Source: RYN-433 sp036558265
GTDB taxonomy: Bacteria; Planctomycetota; Phycisphaerae; Tepidisphaerales; Tepidisphaeraceae
Length of the DNA: 8,509 nucleotides
Assembly (NCBI GenBank): GCA_036558265.1
Contig: DATBFY010000515.1
Span: 1-8,509 of the forward strand
Direction of reading: 5' to 3'
Shown here in pieces: positions 6,764 to 8,509 of this stretch. The notes under the pieces were generated by a model that saw nothing but the letters and a program-made list of their open reading frames with translations, did no database searches and was not told the DNA's origin. How positions within the stretch are numbered: the first letter of the stretch is position 1; each line of letters opens with the position of its first letter. The position numbers and the translations under genes are program-made.

Positions 6764-8509
6764 ATGATGAAATCCAGATCACTGCTGGGCGCTGTCGTGC
6801 TTGCGGCGCTCTTTCTCGTTATTTCCTGCACGCAGAAGTCCGTCGCGCCCGCGCTGGTCATCGAGACCAGCTCGAGCTCCGCGAGCAGCGAGCGATCGCT
6901 CTCGGACGCGGCCGCCCCGGTCACGACCTCGCCGGCGCCGTCCCTCGTCATCGCCTCCACCGCGCCCACCGACGTCCTGGCGCGCATCCGCGACGAGAGG
7001 ATGAACCGCTCGCAAGTGCCGCAGACGCTCTCGTATCTGACCGACGTGATCGGCCCGCGTCTGACCGGCTCGCCCAACCTCCGCCGCGCCAACGAGTGGA
7101 CCCGCGATCGCCTCGCCTCCTGGGGCCTGGTGAACGCCCACCTCGAGGCCTGGGGCCCGTTCGGCCGAGGGTGGTCGCTCAAGCGCTTCTCCGCCCAGAT
7201 CGTCGAGCCGCAGGACATCCCGCTGATCGCCTTCCCCAAGGCCTGGACGCCGGGCTTCGACAAGCCGATCACCGCCGACGTCGTTTACGTCCACGCGACG
7301 ACCGAATCGGACCTGTCGCAATACCGCGGCAGCAAGCTCAAGGGGAAGATCGTTCTGGCCGGGCCCATCCGCGAGGTGCAGGCGCGGTTCGAGCCGATGG
7401 CGGTGCGCGTGACGGACCCAGACCTGTTGAAGCTCGCCAACGCCGAGGCGGGCACGTCATCCCCGCCGGGCCTGGCGCGCGCCGCCACCGCCGCCGAGCG
7501 CCGCGCCCAGTTCGGCCTCGCCCCGCTCGACCGCGCCGCCACGCGCCCGATCGCGACACAGCCTGCAACCACGCAATCGGCTCGCGGCGGCGGCCCGCGC
7601 GACAACACCCCCGCCGGCGCCGCGCGGCGCCTGGCCTTCGCCCGCCGACTGATGGAATTCCTGACCCAGGAAGGCGCCGCCGCGATCGTCAGCCCCAGCA
7701 CGCAGGGGGATGGCGGCACGCTCTTCGTCGCGTCGATCACGATCCCGCAACCCGCCACGCAGCGGAGCGGCGGCCGCGCCGCCACGACCCGGTCCAGCAC
7801 CCAGCCCTGGTCCAAGGACGCGGCCGCCACCGCCCCCCAGATCACCGTAGCCGCCGAGCACTACAACCGCCTGGTGCGGATGATCGAGGCCGGCGAAAAA
7901 CTCCGCATGCAGGTCGACCTCCAGGTCCAGTTCCACGATGACGACCCGATGGCCTACAACACGGTCGCCGAAATCCCGGGGACCGACCTGAAGGACCAGA
8001 TCGTCATGCTCGGCGCCCACATGGACTCCTGGCACAGCGGCACCGGCGCCACCGACAACGGCGCCGGGTGCGCGGCGGTCATGGAGGCCGTGCGGATCCT
8101 CAAGGCCAGCGGCGTCAAACCCCGCCGCACGATCCGGATCGCCCTGTGGACCGGTGAAGAAGAAGGCCTCTACGGTTCGAAGGCCTACGTCGCCCAGCAC
8201 TTCGGCAAGTACGAGGACGTCGCCCCAACGACGCGCGCTGCGTCTTCCACTCGGAACTCGGCACCGGGAACTCGGAACTCTTCCTCGCGCCCGCCGCGCA
8301 AATTCCTCCCAGGTCCGGAGTACGACAACCTCAGCGCCTACTACAACCTCGACAACGGCGCCGGCAAGATCCGCGGCGTCTACCTCCAGGGCAACGACGC
8401 GGTGCGCTCCCTCTTCCGCAAGTGGCTCGCCCCCTTCACCGAGGAGGGCGCCGCGACGCTGACCAGCTCGAACACCGGCGGCACCGACCACGTCTCCTTC
8501 GACGCCGTG
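6764..8509 (+). CDS. M28 family zinc peptidase, lipoprotein, C-terminus beyond window
   Basis: An open frame of 582 codons runs off the right edge. The N-terminus has a lipobox, VISC, with C22 as the lipid anchor, then a Ser/Ala/Pro-rich tether to about residue 68. A protease-associated-like region (about 170-405) is interrupted by two low-complexity inserts rich in Thr, Gln, Pro and Arg (about 258-276 and 328-352). The catalytic domain has all five expected zinc ligands: H419 (GAHMDSW), D431 (ATDNGAG), E467 with catalytic E466 (GEEEGLYGS), D530 (YYNLDNGAG) and H576 (GGTDHVSF). It is probably an active extracytoplasmic amino- or carboxypeptidase. Residues 489-514 look like an extra Ser/Arg/Asn-rich loop, encoded in part by a 7-base tandem repeat. 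ATG 6764 is used; ATG 6767 is equally possible. It probably shares a transcript with the Gfo/Idh gene. About 50-60 residues may be missing. Confidence 0.9.
   Translation, partial: MMKSRSLLGAVVLAALFLVISCTQKSVAPALVIETSSSSASSERSLSDAAAPVTTSPAPSLVIASTAPTDVLARIRDERMNRSQVPQTLSYLTDVIGPRLTGSPNLRRANEWTRDRLASWGLVNAHLEAWGPFGRGWSLKRFSAQIVEPQDIPLIAFPKAWTPGFDKPITADVVYVHATTESDLSQYRGSKLKGKIVLAGPIREVQARFEPMAVRVTDPDLLKLANAEAGTSSPPGLARAATAAERRAQFGLAPLDRAATRPIATQPATTQSARGGGPRDNTPAGAARRLAFARRLMEFLTQEGAAAIVSPSTQGDGGTLFVASITIPQPATQRSGGRAATTRSSTQPWSKDAAATAPQITVAAEHYNRLVRMIEAGEKLRMQVDLQVQFHDDDPMAYNTVAEIPGTDLKDQIVMLGAHMDSWHSGTGATDNGAGCAAVMEAVRILKASGVKPRRTIRIALWTGEEEGLYGSKAYVAQHFGKYEDVAPTTRAASSTRNSAPGTRNSSSRPPRKFLPGPEYDNLSAYYNLDNGAGKIRGVYLQGNDAVRSLFRKWLAPFTEEGAATLTSSNTGGTDHVSFDAV
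8253..8280 (+). repeat. Imperfect 7-base tandem repeat inside the M28 gene
   Basis: Four consecutive 7-mers read GGAACTC, GGCACCG, GGAACTC, GGAACTC. The block is flanked by TCTTCC on both sides (8243-8248 and 8279-8284, the second overlapping the last unit). Because seven is not a multiple of three, each unit is read in a different frame, giving the RNSAPGTRNS stretch; gain or loss of one unit would shift the frame before the last zinc ligands. Confidence 0.75.

Noticed and set aside
5206..7272. Open frame of 688 codons on the minus strand opposite the Gfo/Idh and M28 genes
   Set aside because: It spans two well-supported genes and the structured gap before them; composition and lack of motifs mark it as a shadow of GC-rich codons.
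6724..7941. Open plus-strand frame continuing after the Gfo/Idh stop codon
   Set aside because: It overlaps the M28 gene in a different frame. The M28 frame has lipobox, PA-like region and all zinc ligands, while this one is an Arg/Pro-rich low-complexity translation.
8154..8462. Alternative plus-strand frame across the 7-base repeat, considered as a sign of a frameshift in the M28 gene
   Set aside because: The M28 frame stays open and keeps conserved family sequence on both sides of the repeat (GEEEGLYGS before, YYNLDNGAG and GGTDHVSF after), so no frameshift is needed.

Overview
The window reads as GC-rich chromosomal DNA from a free-living bacterium, most likely Planctomycetota and perhaps Phycisphaerae. 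This placement is inferred from gene style, not from a marker gene. The clues are a twin-arginine-exported Gfo/Idh/MocA oxidoreductase, an M28 peptidase with linkers rich in Thr, Gln and Pro, a CHASE2 adenylate cyclase beside exported proteins, and mostly weak Shine-Dalgarno signals. No rRNA, tRNA, insertion sequence, integrase or CRISPR array is visible.

Layout. A major facilitator transporter lies on the minus strand at 1-983; its C-terminus is cut by the left edge. A divergent gap of about 190 bases follows. Everything to the right is on the plus strand: a small secreted beta-rich protein (1172-1567); a CHASE2 class III adenylate cyclase (1731-3806); a secreted SH3-domain protein (3825-4292); an M48 metalloprotease lipoprotein (4312-5202); a Tat-exported Gfo/Idh/MocA protein (5353-6723); and an M28 metallopeptidase lipoprotein (6764 to the right edge, C-terminus missing).

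How the genes may work together. The cyclase, SH3 and M48 genes are separated by only 18-19 bases and look like one transcription unit. The cyclase's sensor domain should face the periplasm, where both downstream products should also be, so an envelope-sensing and proteolysis module is a reasonable hypothesis. The Gfo/Idh and M28 genes are 40 bases apart and probably form a second unit. It is preceded by a 150-base leader containing several competing inverted repeats and a hairpin followed by five T. All six plus-strand products carry an export signal or membrane anchor, so the segment is strongly envelope- and secretion-oriented.

Points worth a second look are the leader at 5203-5352, an imperfect 7-base tandem repeat inside the M28 coding sequence that appears to add an extra loop within the catalytic domain, a short purine-rich repeat just upstream of the M28 start, a change of leucine codon use in the last fifth of the cyclase gene, and the possibly leaderless start of that gene. 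I did not find a clearly new multi-gene system such as a defence island. The cyclase-SH3-M48 cluster is the best candidate for an undescribed functional unit.
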